A DNA stretch of 64,000 nt, from assembly GCA_013297865.1 (NCBI GenBank), contig JAAFIP010000011.1, positions 81,326-145,325 of the forward strand, in the 5' to 3' direction. The position numbers were made by a program, and so were the translations under genes. This document shows, one piece after another, positions 52,856 to 62,994 of the stretch (within the stretch, counting starts at the first letter, position 1; every line of letters begins with the position of its first letter). Source of the DNA: Polaromonas sp. GTDB taxonomy: Bacteria > Pseudomonadota > Gammaproteobacteria > Burkholderiales > Burkholderiaceae_C. Under the pieces are notes generated by a model. It had not been told where the DNA came from. It did no database searches and saw only the letters and a program-made list of their open reading frames with translations.

Positions 52856-53044
52856 CTTCCGGACGCGAAGAGCGCTAAGATTGCGCGAAGGACGCGAAAA
52901 AAGAAAATACAAAAGTAAGATCAAAATCAATTTAAATTTTCATTTTGAATTACTTCATTTAATCAATTCAATCCACTCAATTCATCTTCTTTTGTCTTCC
53001 TTTCGCGTCCTTCGCGCAATCTTAGCGCCCTTCGCGTCCGGAAG
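52856..53044. repeat. family C fold-back element, copy 2
   Basis: About 189 bp: a left arm CTTCCGGACGCGAAGAGCGC then TAAGATTGCGCGAAGGACGC, a right arm complementary to it over about 44 bases with one mismatch, and an AT-rich centre of about 100 bp. It lies between fabD and fabG and would form a very stable hairpin in the operon transcript. Confidence 0.9.
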
Positions 53045-53095
53045 TCCGCATCTAAAGCATTCCAGCAACACACACCTAGGACAATCGAGAAAACC

Positions 53096-53830
53096 ATGAG
53101 CGACACAACACAATACGCAGGGCAAATAGCGCTGGTCACCGGAGCTACAAGAGGCATTGGCGCGGCGATTGCGCAGGAACTTCAAGCCAAAGGTTGCAAG
53201 GTGATTGGCACCGCAACCACTGCAGACGGCGCGGCCAAGATCACTGCTGCCGGCATTCAGGGCGTCGTGCTCAACGTGACCGAGGGCGCTGCCCTAGACG
53301 CGCTGATTGACAGCATCGTCAAGGAGCATGGCGGTTTGCACATCCTCGTGAACAACGCAGGCATCACGCGCGACATGCTGGCCATGCGCATGAAGGACGA
53401 GGAATGGGACGCCGTGCTGGACACCAATCTGAAAGCCGTGTTCCGTGCCAGCCGCGCGGTGATGCGCACGATGATGAAGCAGCGCTATGGGCGCATCATC
53501 AGCATCACCAGTGTGGTGGGCGCGTCAGGCAATCCGGGGCAGGCCAACTACGCCGCCGCCAAGGCTGGTGTAGCGGGCATGACGCGGGCGCTGGCGCGCG
53601 AGCTGGGCTCACGCAATATCACCGTCAACTGCATCGCACCCGGCTTTATCGAGACCGATATGACCGCTGGCCTGGCCCCGGAGCAGCAAAAAGCCCTGCT
53701 TGCGGCCATCCCGTTGGGCCATTTGGGCAAGCCTGCCGACATCGCCCATGCGGTGGCTTTTCTCGCCAGCCCACAGGCCAGTTACATCACGGGGCAGGAG
53801 ATACATGTCAACGGCGGCATGTACATGTAG
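53096..53830 (+). CDS. fabG: 3-oxoacyl-ACP reductase
   Basis: FabG reduces beta-ketoacyl-ACP with NADPH. The 244-residue SDR protein has TGATRGIGAAIAQEL, NNAGITRDMLAMRM, the catalytic S-Y-K set in SITSVVGASGNPGQANYAAAKAG and the C-terminal ITGQEIHVNGGMYM. All family residues are present. The ATG is 51 bp after the fold-back element. It leads to acpP with 153 bp between. Confidence 0.96.
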   Translation: MSDTTQYAGQIALVTGATRGIGAAIAQELQAKGCKVIGTATTADGAAKITAAGIQGVVLNVTEGAALDALIDSIVKEHGGLHILVNNAGITRDMLAMRMKDEEWDAVLDTNLKAVFRASRAVMRTMMKQRYGRIISITSVVGASGNPGQANYAAAKAGVAGMTRALARELGSRNITVNCIAPGFIETDMTAGLAPEQQKALLAAIPLGHLGKPADIAHAVAFLASPQASYITGQEIHVNGGMYM

Positions 53831-53983
53831 CTACCAGTCAGGCCAGCTAGGCTCTAGCCAGCGGTTTGCCGCCTGCCAGGCAGCCTTGAATTTATGTTTT
53901 GCCTGATGAAATTCGAGTTTTAGGAAAACGCCTCTAAACGGGTAAAATCAGCAAGTTATCAACAACCCTTTGAGGGAATCTAA

Positions 53984-54223
<240 letters not shown>

Positions 54224-54240
54224 GCACTTTTCCATCAGAC

Positions 54241-54274
54241 AAAGGGCCAGGAGCATCCGCTTCGGCCCTTTTTT
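54241..54274 (+). terminator. attenuating terminator between acpP and fabF
   Basis: AAAGGGCC and GGCCCTTT form the stem with a T-run at its 3' end. It would allow more acpP than fabF mRNA. Confidence 0.75.
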
Positions 54275-54302
54275 CTTTATCGACACACACCACTGATTTT
54301 CC

Positions 54303-55547
54303 ATGAGTAAACGCAGAGTCGTCGTCACCGGCCTGGGCTGCATCAGCCCCGTAGGCAATACTGTGGCCAGCGCCTGGGGCAACCTGCTCGCAGGCCAGTC
54401 TGGCATTGACAATGTAACCAAGTTCGATGCCAGCAACTTTGCCTGCAAGTTTGCCGGTGAGGTCAAGGGCTTCAATGCGGAGGACTATATGAACTCCAAA
54501 GAAGCCCGCACCATGGACACCTTCATCCACTACGGCATTGCCGCGGCCATTGAGGCTGTCAAAGACGCGGGCCTGCCCACCGGCGAGGCGCTGGCGGATG
54601 ATCAGGCCCTGCGTATTGGCTGCAATATTGGCTCGGGCATCGGCGGCCTGCCGCTGATCGAAGACACCCATACCGAGCTGACCAACCGCGGCCCGCGCCG
54701 TATCAGCCCGTTTTTCATTCCGGCCAGCATCATCAACATGATCTCGGGCCATGTGTCGATACGCTTTGGCTTCAAAGGCCCTAATATCGCCGTCGTCACC
54801 GCCTGCACCACAGGCCTGCACGCCATCGGCACCAGCGCCCGCATGATCGAATATGGCGATGCCGACGTGATGGTCTGCGGCGGCTCTGAGGCGGCCATCT
54901 CGCCGCTGGGTATCGGTGGTTTTGCCGCCATGCGGGCCTTGAGCACGCGCAATGACGACCCCAAAACTGCCAGCCGCCCCTGGGACAAAGACCGCGATGG
55001 TTTTGTGCTGGGCGAGGGCGCTGGCGTGCTGGTGCTGGAAGAGTATGAGTACGCCAAAGCCCGCGGGGCCAGGATCTACTGCGAGCTGGCGGGTTTTGGC
55101 ATGAGCGGCGATGCAGGCCACATGACCGCACCCAATATGGATGGCCCACGCCGCGCCATGCTGATCGCGCTGGCCAATGCGGGCTTGAATGTCGATACGG
55201 TGGACTACCTCAACGCGCACGGCACATCGACTCCCCTGGGCGACACCAACGAATCCAACGCCATCAAGGCGGCTTTGGGCGACCATGCCAAAAAGATCGT
55301 CGTCAACTCCACCAAGAGCATGACCGGTCACTTGCTGGGCGGCGCAGGCGGTATCGAAAGCGTGTTCACCGTGATGGCACTGCACACCCAGAAAAGCCCG
55401 CCCACCATCAATATCTTCAACCAGGACCCTGAATGTGACCTGGATTTCTGCGCCAACACCGCACGCGACCTCAAGATCGACGTGGCGCTGAAAAATAACT
55501 TTGGCTTTGGTGGTACCAACGGCACCTTGGTGTTCAAGCGGATTTAA
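54303..55547 (+). CDS. fabF: beta-ketoacyl-ACP synthase II
   Basis: FabF elongates acyl-ACP by condensation with malonyl-ACP. The 414-residue protein has [16 protein letters not shown], the active-site cysteine in [13 protein letters not shown], the histidines in [11 protein letters not shown] and [16 protein letters not shown], and [12 protein letters not shown] at the end. Length and motifs are standard. It is the last fatty-acid gene before the sigma-E operon. Confidence 0.96.
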   Translation: MSKRRVVVTGLGCISPVGNTVASAWGNLLAGQSGIDNVTKFDASNFACKFAGEVKGFNAEDYMNSKEARTMDTFIHYGIAAAIEAVKDAGLPTGEALADDQALRIGCNIGSGIGGLPLIEDTHTELTNRGPRRISPFFIPASIINMISGHVSIRFGFKGPNIAVVTACTTGLHAIGTSARMIEYGDADVMVCGGSEAAISPLGIGGFAAMRALSTRNDDPKTASRPWDKDRDGFVLGEGAGVLVLEEYEYAKARGARIYCELAGFGMSGDAGHMTAPNMDGPRRAMLIALANAGLNVDTVDYLNAHGTSTPLGDTNESNAIKAALGDHAKKIVVNSTKSMTGHLLGGAGGIESVFTVMALHTQKSPPTINIFNQDPECDLDFCANTARDLKIDVALKNNFGFGGTNGTLVFKRI

Positions 55548-55585
55548 GCCCCCACTCTGGCACAGGTTTAGACCCCTCAAACGCT

Positions 55586-56146
55586 GTGAAAACACCCCCT
55601 GCTGCCTCCATCCGCCTCGCGCCTTCGCGCTGGTATCAGGCAGCAGTCGTGTCTTTTGCTATGATAGTAATAGCTGCTCCCGCGATATTCTATTGGGCTG
55701 GAGGCCGATGGGATACTTATTCCATGCTGTTCCTCAGTGCACTGGCAGCTCAGGCCGTGCTGTGGGCGCTGTGGGATGCCTGGCGACCACGCCATGGCGC
55801 GCTGCACTATGCCCAGGGCGAGTGGGTGCTGGCACTGGGCGATGTGGAAAGCCTGGGAACTATATCTGTCAGTATTGATCTACCACGCTATCTGCTGGTG
55901 CGTTTTACCCCGCAAATGTCTGACGGGGACCAGCGGCAGACTGGCACGCAGCACCACAACATCAAAGCACAATGGTTGCATCTGGAATACAAAAAGACAG
56001 TTCACTTCGCAGGCGGCGCCAGTGCTTTGACTGCACTGGATCACGAGCGCTGGCTGGCTCTGCGCCGCGCTCTGGCGGCAGCCCTGCCAGCCCAGCTGCA
56101 GGCCCCTGTGGCTGCGCCCCGTAAGCCGCCTATAAGCTGCGTATGA
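55586..56146 (+). CDS. hypothetical membrane protein before rpoE
   Basis: A 186-residue protein that starts at GTG. It has two hydrophobic segments (about residues 18-38 and 44-60) and a soluble C-terminal part with HGALHYAQGEWVLALGDVES. This arrangement recalls small YgfX-type proteins, but I cannot assign it. The first hydrophobic segment, IVIAAPAIFYWAGG, is encoded by a family A repeat, so a membrane span has been partly built from the repeat. It overlaps rpoE by four bases. Confidence 0.7.
   Translation: MKTPPAASIRLAPSRWYQAAVVSFAMIVIAAPAIFYWAGGRWDTYSMLFLSALAAQAVLWALWDAWRPRHGALHYAQGEWVLALGDVESLGTISVSIDLPRYLLVRFTPQMSDGDQRQTGTQHHNIKAQWLHLEYKKTVHFAGGASALTALDHERWLALRRALAAALPAQLQAPVAAPRKPPISCV
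55653..55708 (-). repeat. family A repeat, copy 11 (inside hypothetical gene)
   Basis: On the minus strand CAGCCCAATAGAATATCGCG then GGAGCAGCTATTACTATCAT is the core, nearly identical to intergenic copies 8 and 9. The gene reads the other strand as MIVIAAPAIFYWAGG, a frame in which the CAATAG motif does not create a stop. Confidence 0.92.
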
Positions 56147-56853
56147 GCCCCGCCAGTCGACCCACCAGCATGCCCAGCGCACCCGAGCTGCAGCAGATCG
56201 CTGCGCCTGAGGGCGAGGCCGGTCCTGGTGAGCGCGCGGTGGATGCAGACCAGGCGCTGGTCACACTGGCGCAGGCCGGGGACGACAAAGCCTATGAAAT
56301 GCTGGTCATCAAATACCAGCGGCGCATTGAGCGCCTGGTGGGTCGCATGGTGCGCGATGTAGACATCGTGCAGGACATAGCGCAGGAAACCTTTATCCGC
56401 GCCTGGCGGGCGCTGCGCAATTTCCGCGGCGATGCACAGTTCTATACCTGGCTGTACCGCATTGCGGTGAACACCGCCAAAAAGCACCTGATGGACGTGA
56501 AACGTGACCCGGTGATTACCGAGGCGGCCTTGCGGGGCGCTGAAGGCGATGATGATGAAACTTCCGGCCCCGAACACCCTCTAAACAATCGGTCTGGCGA
56601 AAGCGATACCCCCGAGGCAGCGTATGCCGCCAAGGAAATTGCCCAGGCAGTGAACTCCGCCATGGACGCCCTGCCGGAGGAACTCCGCCAGGCCATCGTA
56701 CTCAGAGAGCTGGAAGGTTTGAGTTATGAAGAGATCAGTGAGATGATGAGCTGCCCGATTGGTACGGTGCGCTCACGGATTTTCAGGGCGCGCGAGGCGA
56801 TCTCGGCGCGCATCAAGCCGATGCTGGACAAGCAGACAGGCAAACGTTGGTAG
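56143..56853 (+). CDS. rpoE: RNA polymerase sigma factor RpoE (AlgU type)
   Basis: An extracytoplasmic-function sigma factor of 236 residues that directs the envelope-stress response. Region 2 has YEMLVIKYQRRIERLVGRMV and DIAQETFIRAWRALRNFRGD; region 4 has LPEELRQAIVLRELEGLSYE and IGTVRSRIFRAREAI. The N-terminus has about 35 extra residues before the usual start, so an internal start such as 56170 is possible. It heads the rpoE-rseA-rseB-mucD operon and is normally autoregulated. Confidence 0.94.
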   Translation: MSPASRPTSMPSAPELQQIAAPEGEAGPGERAVDADQALVTLAQAGDDKAYEMLVIKYQRRIERLVGRMVRDVDIVQDIAQETFIRAWRALRNFRGDAQFYTWLYRIAVNTAKKHLMDVKRDPVITEAALRGAEGDDDETSGPEHPLNNRSGESDTPEAAYAAKEIAQAVNSAMDALPEELRQAIVLRELEGLSYEEISEMMSCPIGTVRSRIFRAREAISARIKPMLDKQTGKRW

Positions 56854-56883
56854 AGAGATGATGGATTACAACTGGATGCGATC

Positions 56884-57546
56884 ATGAAGTACGCGAACGA
56901 ACTCCCGTGGACCCCCCCCACCCAGGCCGAGCAGCTGTCGGCCCTGGCCGATGGCGAGCTGGACTCTGCCCAGGCCAGCGCGCTGGTGCAGGCCTGCAAA
57001 GATGACCCCGCCGTGCTGCCCACCTGGGCCAGCTACCACACCATCGGTGATGTGCTGCGTGCCCATGCGCAGCGCTACGACGCTTATGGCCTGGCGCAGT
57101 CTGCAGGCAAGGCGTCCCCAGTGCATACTGCCCCAGCATCGGCACAGCAGCCGCGTGCGGCAGACCGCCCTGTGGCCCAGGCGGCTGCCAACGACAGCGT
57201 ATTTCGCTGGAAGCTGCTCGCAGGTGTTGCCGCTCTGGCGGCGCTGGGCTCTGTCATGTGGTCCCTGGTGGGTAGCCAACTGCCACCTTCGGGGGCGCAG
57301 CTGGCACAGCAAAGCCCTGCTGTGGAACGCAGCGCCACCCAGCGCAGCGCAACTGGCACCGAGCAGGCAGCAGCAGCTGGCGGGGCAGCCAGCGCAGCCG
57401 CCACGCCCGAACCCGCACCCGTCATGATCCGCGACCCGCGTCTGGACGAGTTGCTGGCAGCGCACAAGCAGTTTGGTGGCGCATCCGCATTGCAGCAGCC
57501 AGCCGGTTTCCTGCGTAACGCTACGTTCCAGACCACAGGGCGCTGA
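56884..57546 (+). CDS. rseA: anti-sigma factor RseA (MucA type)
   Basis: A 220-residue single-span inner-membrane protein that sequesters sigma-E. The cytoplasmic part has QLSALADGELDSAQASALVQ and WASYHTIGDVLRAH, the RseA_N signature; the membrane segment is at about 112-130, and the periplasmic part, which RseB binds, is rich in Ala/Gln. The ATG is 30 bp after rpoE. Stress-triggered proteolysis of this protein would release the sigma factor. Confidence 0.9.
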   Translation: MKYANELPWTPPTQAEQLSALADGELDSAQASALVQACKDDPAVLPTWASYHTIGDVLRAHAQRYDAYGLAQSAGKASPVHTAPASAQQPRAADRPVAQAAANDSVFRWKLLAGVAALAALGSVMWSLVGSQLPPSGAQLAQQSPAVERSATQRSATGTEQAAAAGGAASAAATPEPAPVMIRDPRLDELLAAHKQFGGASALQQPAGFLRNATFQTTGR

Positions 57547-57547
57547 T

Positions 57548-58636
57548 ATGCTGTTTGGCACCCTGTTTTTCAGGCCTTGGAAGGCTCCAGCTCAATGGAA
57601 TGTCGCGGGAGCAGCTATTGTTTTGATAGTGTTCGGCGCATTGCAAAATGCCTCTGCACAGGCCAACAACACCGCCCCTGCGACTGCATCTGCCGCCCCC
57701 TCGGGCGAATCCAGCCTGAGCATCAACGACTGGCTTTTGCGCATGCACGAAGCTGCGATGAAAAAGCGCTCGTACATCGGCACCCTGGTGCAGACCTCGC
57801 CCCAGGCCATCAGCAGCGCGCGCATCTGGCACGCCTGCGATGGTGCGCAGCAGATTGAACGTGTAGAGACACTGACCGGCGCGCCACGTTCGACCTTCCG
57901 GCACAACGACAAGCTGGTCACTTTCATGCCTGATATCAAGCAGGTGCGCATCGAAAAGCGTGAACAGATTGGCGGTTTTCCTGACGTGCTCAAACCCGGT
58001 GTCGGCAGCATCCCGGAGTTTTACGCAGTCAAGCCTATCGGCAGCGAGCGCGTTGCTGGGCTGGATGCCGATGTGGTGCAGCTCAACCCCAAAGACCCGC
58101 TGCGTTTTGGCTACCGCATTTGGACTGACAAGAAATCCAGCCTGGTGCTCAAGCTGCAGACCTTGGACGCCAATGGCGCTGTGCTGGAGCAGGCAGCCTT
58201 CTCCGAGCTGCAGCTGGACGCGCCCGTGAAGATGGAAAAGCTGGTGCAGATGATGGGCGCCACCGAAGGCTATAAAGTGGACCAGACTGCCGTGGCCAAA
58301 ACCACGGCCGCTGCTGAAGGCTGGTCACTCAAGACGCCTGTACCTGGCTTCAAGGCCATGAGCTGCTACAAGCGCAGCAGCCCCGGCTCGGCTGCCAGCA
58401 GCGCAGCGGCGCAGGGAGAGCGCACCATGCAATGGATCTTTTCCGACGGCCTGGCCACGGTGTCTCTGTTTGTAGAGGATTTTGACAAAATGCGTCACAC
58501 GCAGGAGGGCATCATCGCCAGCGGCGCGACCCACACCCTGCTGCGGCGCATGAACGAATTCTGGCTGACTGCGGTGGGCGAAGTGCCGCCGCAGACGCTG
58601 AAAACATTTGCCCAAAGTCTGGAGCGCAAGCGTTGA
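57548..58636 (+). CDS. rseB: sigma-E regulatory protein RseB (MucB type)
   Basis: A 362-residue periplasmic protein that protects RseA from cleavage and senses mislocalised envelope components. The lipid-binding-like N-domain has NDWLLRMHEAAMKKRSYIGT and the C-domain GWSLKTPVPGFKAMSCYKRS. The start follows the rseA stop by one base. The signal peptide, MLFGTLFFRPWKAPAQWNVA and GAAIVLIVFGALQNASAQA, is partly encoded by a family A repeat, which supplies its hydrophobic core: the export signal has apparently been rebuilt from mobile DNA. Confidence 0.92.
   Translation: MLFGTLFFRPWKAPAQWNVAGAAIVLIVFGALQNASAQANNTAPATASAAPSGESSLSINDWLLRMHEAAMKKRSYIGTLVQTSPQAISSARIWHACDGAQQIERVETLTGAPRSTFRHNDKLVTFMPDIKQVRIEKREQIGGFPDVLKPGVGSIPEFYAVKPIGSERVAGLDADVVQLNPKDPLRFGYRIWTDKKSSLVLKLQTLDANGAVLEQAAFSELQLDAPVKMEKLVQMMGATEGYKVDQTAVAKTTAAAEGWSLKTPVPGFKAMSCYKRSSPGSAASSAAAQGERTMQWIFSDGLATVSLFVEDFDKMRHTQEGIIASGATHTLLRRMNEFWLTAVGEVPPQTLKTFAQSLERKR
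57567..57630 (+). repeat. family A repeat, copy 12 (signal peptide of rseB)
   Basis: CTCCAGCTCAATGGAATGTC then GCGGGAGCAGCTATTGTTTT is the core, read as APAQWNVAGAAIVLIV. The position that is TAG in intergenic copies is TGG. Confidence 0.9.
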
Positions 58637-58727
58637 CAGCACCCAGGTTGAAAGCCATGGTGCATGCAGCGCCATCCGCTTTGGAGTAAGGTTTCGGTTT
58701 GGTTTTTTCGTCATTGACAGGTAATTT

Positions 58728-60242
58728 ATGGCATTAATACAATTTTCGTCACTGCGTCCCTTCTCCACAGGCCGTGTGCCCAGCCCTGCGGGCTACTTGC
58801 TGGCTGCGCTGCTCAGCGTTTGCGCTGTGGGCACGCTGGCACCCAGCGCCGCCCTGGCCCAAAGCGCGCCTGCGGTGCGCGGCCTGCCGGATTTTGCTGA
58901 CCTGGCTGAGGCCTTGAGCCCCAGTGTGGTCAACATCCGCACGCTGGAAAAATCCAAGGCGGCCAGCTCTGGTGGTAGCAGCGGCATGGACGAAGAAATG
59001 CAGGAGTTCTTCCGCCGCTTCTTTGGTGACCGCGTGCCCATGCCCAACACCCCACGCCCCAACCGCCCCCAGCGCCCCGAAGGCGAAGAAGTGCCGCGCG
59101 GTGTCGGCTCGGGCTTTATCCTCAGCGCCGATGGCCTGATCATGACCAACGCCCATGTGGTGGACGGCGCAGACGAAGTGATCGTCACGCTGACCGACAA
59201 GCGCGAATTCAAAGCCAAAATCATCGGTGCTGACAAACGCACCGACGTGGCCGTGGTCAAGATCGAAGCTACGGGCCTGCCTGCCGTCAAGATTGGCGAT
59301 GCCAGCAAAGTCCGCGTAGGCGAGTGGGTCATGGCGATTGGCTCACCCTTTGGCTTGGAGAGCACCGTCACAGCCGGCATCGTCAGCGCCAAGCAGCGCG
59401 ACACCGGCGATTATTTGTCCTTTATCCAGACCGATGTGGCCATCAACCCCGGCAACTCCGGCGGCCCGCTGCTGAACCTGCGCGGTGAGGTGATCGGCAT
59501 CAACAGCCAGATCTATTCACGCTCGGGCGGCTTTCAGGGCATCTCGTTTGCCATTCCCATCGACGAAGCCACCCGCGTGAGCGACCAGTTGCGCAGCAAT
59601 GGCCGCGTCACACGCGGCCGCATCGGCGTGCAGATCGGCAATGTCACCAAGGAAGTAGCCGAGTCGATTGGCCTGGGCAAGCCGCAAGGCGCCCTGGTCA
59701 ATAGCGTGGAATCGGGCGCACCAGCCGACAAAGCCGGTGTGGAAGCAGGCGACATCATCACCAAATTCGATGGCAAAATCATCGAGAAATCGTCTGACCT
59801 GCCGCGTCTGGTGGGCAATATCAAGCCTGGCACCAAGAGCACCGTCACTGTCTTCCGCCGGGGCGCCAGCAAAGACCTGGCCGTTACTGTGGCAGAGATC
59901 GAACCTGAAAAATCCCGTCCTACTGCAGCCGCCAAACCAGCCGAGCCACCCAAGCCCACCGGCCCTGGCCAAACCGTAGGCCTGGCTGTGGCTGAGCTGA
60001 CCGATGCACAAAAGAAAGAGCTCAAGATCAAGGGCGGGGTGCGCATCACTGCCGCCACCGAAGGCGCGGCCCGCGCCGGTCTGCGCGAGGGCGATGTGAT
60101 CGTGGCCCTGGCCAATACCGAGGTCAACAGCACCTCGGAGTTTGAGGCAGCCCTGGCCAAGGCAGACAAGAGCAAACCCATCAATGTGCTGTTCCGCCGC
60201 GGTGAAATGGCCCAGTTCACCCTGATCCGGCCCACCCGCTAG
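58728..60242 (+). CDS. mucD: periplasmic serine protease MucD (DegP/HtrA family)
   Basis: A 504-residue Do-type protease and chaperone. The signal peptide ends near ALAQSAP. The catalytic triad is H in [10 protein letters not shown] in [10 protein letters not shown] and S in [14 protein letters not shown]. Two PDZ domains follow (about 270-365 and 400-500), joined by a Pro/Ala-rich linker. It degrades misfolded envelope proteins and closes the sigma-E operon. A strong terminator follows, so lepA, a usual next gene, is not linked here. Confidence 0.94.
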   Translation: MALIQFSSLRPFSTGRVPSPAGYLLAALLSVCAVGTLAPSAALAQSAPAVRGLPDFADLAEALSPSVVNIRTLEKSKAASSGGSSGMDEEMQEFFRRFFGDRVPMPNTPRPNRPQRPEGEEVPRGVGSGFILSADGLIMTNAHVVDGADEVIVTLTDKREFKAKIIGADKRTDVAVVKIEATGLPAVKIGDASKVRVGEWVMAIGSPFGLESTVTAGIVSAKQRDTGDYLSFIQTDVAINPGNSGGPLLNLRGEVIGINSQIYSRSGGFQGISFAIPIDEATRVSDQLRSNGRVTRGRIGVQIGNVTKEVAESIGLGKPQGALVNSVESGAPADKAGVEAGDIITKFDGKIIEKSSDLPRLVGNIKPGTKSTVTVFRRGASKDLAVTVAEIEPEKSRPTAAAKPAEPPKPTGPGQTVGLAVAELTDAQKKELKIKGGVRITAATEGAARAGLREGDVIVALANTEVNSTSEFEAALAKADKSKPINVLFRRGEMAQFTLIRPTR

Positions 60243-60263
60243 GTCGTGATATTTATCGCATCC

Positions 60264-60294
60264 AATAGCCTGCTGGCAACAGCAGGCTATTTTT
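60264..60294 (+). terminator. rho-independent terminator of the sigma-E operon
   Basis: AATAGCCTGCTG and CAGCAGGCTATT form a perfect 12-bp stem with a GCAA tetraloop and a following T-run. Confidence 0.93.
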
Positions 60295-60317
60295 CATCGG
60301 CGATAATACCGCTCAGT

Positions 60318-60394
<77 letters not shown>

Positions 60395-60494
60395 CTATTG
60401 CCATCATGCATGCCCTGTTGGGGCGCGGATCATGTGAAGTAGGGGTGGGTATCTAGTACTATCGATCATCACTAGAACGAGACAATTCTCGCGC

Positions 60495-62948
60495 ATGGCC
60501 TCTGCTCATTCTGCTACAGAACCGATTTTTGCCCACTGCCAGGAACAGGCCGTGCTGCACTCGCGCGAGCTGATGCTGCAGCTGGTCCAGCAGTCGGTGG
60601 CCATCATGCAGGCCAGACAGGTGGCGATCACTGACATGCAGGCACGCATCCGCTGGGATGACGATACGCGCGACCTGCTGCGCCAGCGTGAAGCACTGGT
60701 GGAAAGCTTTCCCAAGCAGCTCAAAAAAGCATTGGATGATGCGCTGCGCCCACCCAAAGCGGTTAGAGAAGCGGCAGATACTCCAAGCGTCAGCAAGGCC
60801 ATGCGCTTTGACCAGCTGGAGCTGGTGGACGATACCAAGATGCAAAGCCAGATTGAATCTGCACGCATGCAGCAAATGGCTGAGAATGCCTGTGAGCGCG
60901 AACTGACAGAGCTTGATGCGCTGGTGTCGTCTGCGCAAGGCCTGCGCAATGTGCAGCCTGATCGCAACCCTTTCAGGCCACGCACCTTCTGCGCAGCGTT
61001 GTCAGACACCCTGGCCGCTACACCCGCTACGCCTGAGCAGCGCATGCTGTGGTTGCAGCAACTGGGCGCAGTGCTGGGGCCGGAGTTGAAAAAATTCTAT
61101 CTCAAGCTCGGTGAGTTTCTGCAGGGTCAACAGGTTCAGGCGGTTGGCTATCACAGCAGCTACACCTTGGCAGGTCTAGGGTCAGGGGGCGGCGGCGGTG
61201 ATGGGGGCTATGCAGCGCCGCGACCCTCTGCAGCACGGCAGAGAGCGCGCGCTCCTGCCGCGCAGTTGACCGAAGGGCAACTGCGCCAGGTTTTGGGTGG
61301 TGAGCATTTTCAGGCGGCACAGGCCTACGATGCGCAGGGCTACGATGCACAAGTCTACGATCAGGCCGATGATGTGATGCAGGATGTGGAAGAGCTCAGC
61401 GCTCTGGTGCAGCAACTGGCGGGTGGCCCGGGCGGGTCCACACGCGCCAAGGCCAGCCGCCGCAGCCAGGGCAGCATGGCCCAGCAGCCCGATGCACAGG
61501 ATTCTGAACTGCACACCTCCAGAGCCCATGCCATTTCAGTGCATGAGTCTTTCGACGAAAGCGAGCCTGCGTCTGCAGATCCGGTGCAACCGTCGGCAGA
61601 CTCCAGCGCGGTGGCGCAAGATGTGGTGCGCATGCTGGTGGACAACCTGTGCGATGACCCGCGCCTGATGGAGCCGGTGCGCGACTGGGTGGTGGCGCTG
61701 GAGCCTGCGCTGCTGGCGCTGGCGAAGATTGATGTGAGCTTTTTAAGCGAGAGAAAGCACCCTGCCCGAGTGCTGCTGGACGAAGTGACGGCGCGCAGCC
61801 TGGGCTTTTCGTCGGAGCGTGACGAAGCCTTCTCCGCATTTTTTGAGCCCGTGCTGCTGGTCAGCGCGCAGCTGCAGGCGGACAGGGTGGACGGTGCTGC
61901 ACCTTTTGTACAGGCCTTGCAGGCGCTGGAGCAGGCCTGGGCACAGGTGACGTCTGCCGCGCATGCGCAGCGCGAGCAAGCCATGCAGGCGCTGGCGCTG
62001 GCCGAGCAGCGCAACCTGCTGGCCGACAAGATCGCGCTGGAGCTGACACGCCGCGACGACGCACGGCTGGCACCTATTTTTGTCAAGCAGTTCATGGCCG
62101 GTCCGTGGGCGCAGGTGCTGGCCAAAGCCCGGCTTGACCCAACGCAGCCCTCAGACCCTCAGGTCTATCTGGACGTGGTGGGGCAGTTGCTGTGGAGCGT
62201 GGTGGTGGAAGAGGCCGCCCGGCAAAAGCAGCGCCTGGTGACACTGATTCCCGATTTGCTCAAACAGCTGCGCGCGGGTCTGGCAACAGTAGGCGGCTAT
62301 GAGAACGAGGCGCAGGCTTTTTTTGCGCAGCTGATTGAGGTGCATGAAAAAGCCCTCAAGCCCGGCGGACCCAAACCTGCTGCACCCACCCCCAGCCAAT
62401 CGGCCACGCTGGCCGAAGCTCCCATCACGCAAGCCGCCTTGCTGCAGGAAATCCAGAGCAATGCCTTTGCCCCCACGGAGCCTGAACCTGAGGCACAGGC
62501 TGCTGCAGAAAGCTTTGCCAGCCATGTGGACCACGCTGCATGGATGGAGCCGCAGGCAATGCGCGACTCGGGCTTTATTGAGGATGAATCACAGTCTGCG
62601 CAGCAGCCTGTAGCCCCCAGCGAGCAGACGGCATCGCCTGCTCAAGAAACATCTCCTAGCGCTGCGACGCCTCAAGAAGGTGGAGCGGTCATGCAGCCGC
62701 CCAGCCTGGGCAGCTGGGTTGAGTTTTTAAGCAACGACAAGTGGGTGCGCGCCCAGCTGACCTGGGCCAGCCCGCATGGCACCCTGTTTATGTTTACCGG
62801 CGCTGCGGGCAACCCGCACTCGATGACGCGGCGTGCACTGGACAAAATGCTGGCGCGTCAGGCCATGCGTGTGGCCACACAGGACAACGTGGTGATTGGC
62901 GCGCTCGATGCCGTGGCGCAAGCGGCGGTGCGCAGGTCTTTGGGCTGA
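60495..62948 (+). CDS. DUF1631 family protein
   Basis: An 817-residue, mostly helical, cytoplasmic protein of the DUF1631 family found in beta- and gammaproteobacteria. It starts with a coiled-coil-like segment (REALVESFPKQLKKALDD), has Gly- and Gln/Tyr-rich linkers at about 235-330, a conserved core (DWVVALEPALLALAKIDVSF, HPARVLLDEVTARSLGF) and a C-terminal beta part LGSWVEFLSNDKWVRAQLTW that looks PilZ-like. The function is unknown; links to c-di-GMP have been proposed for such C-terminal folds and are inference here. Confidence 0.85.
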   Translation: MASAHSATEPIFAHCQEQAVLHSRELMLQLVQQSVAIMQARQVAITDMQARIRWDDDTRDLLRQREALVESFPKQLKKALDDALRPPKAVREAADTPSVSKAMRFDQLELVDDTKMQSQIESARMQQMAENACERELTELDALVSSAQGLRNVQPDRNPFRPRTFCAALSDTLAATPATPEQRMLWLQQLGAVLGPELKKFYLKLGEFLQGQQVQAVGYHSSYTLAGLGSGGGGGDGGYAAPRPSAARQRARAPAAQLTEGQLRQVLGGEHFQAAQAYDAQGYDAQVYDQADDVMQDVEELSALVQQLAGGPGGSTRAKASRRSQGSMAQQPDAQDSELHTSRAHAISVHESFDESEPASADPVQPSADSSAVAQDVVRMLVDNLCDDPRLMEPVRDWVVALEPALLALAKIDVSFLSERKHPARVLLDEVTARSLGFSSERDEAFSAFFEPVLLVSAQLQADRVDGAAPFVQALQALEQAWAQVTSAAHAQREQAMQALALAEQRNLLADKIALELTRRDDARLAPIFVKQFMAGPWAQVLAKARLDPTQPSDPQVYLDVVGQLLWSVVVEEAARQKQRLVTLIPDLLKQLRAGLATVGGYENEAQAFFAQLIEVHEKALKPGGPKPAAPTPSQSATLAEAPITQAALLQEIQSNAFAPTEPEPEAQAAAESFASHVDHAAWMEPQAMRDSGFIEDESQSAQQPVAPSEQTASPAQETSPSAATPQEGGAVMQPPSLGSWVEFLSNDKWVRAQLTWASPHGTLFMFTGAAGNPHSMTRRALDKMLARQAMRVATQDNVVIGALDAVAQAAVRRSLG

Positions 62949-62994
62949 TGGCTGGCTGCCAGCCGCTTGCCAGATACCCAATAGGCCGCACCCC

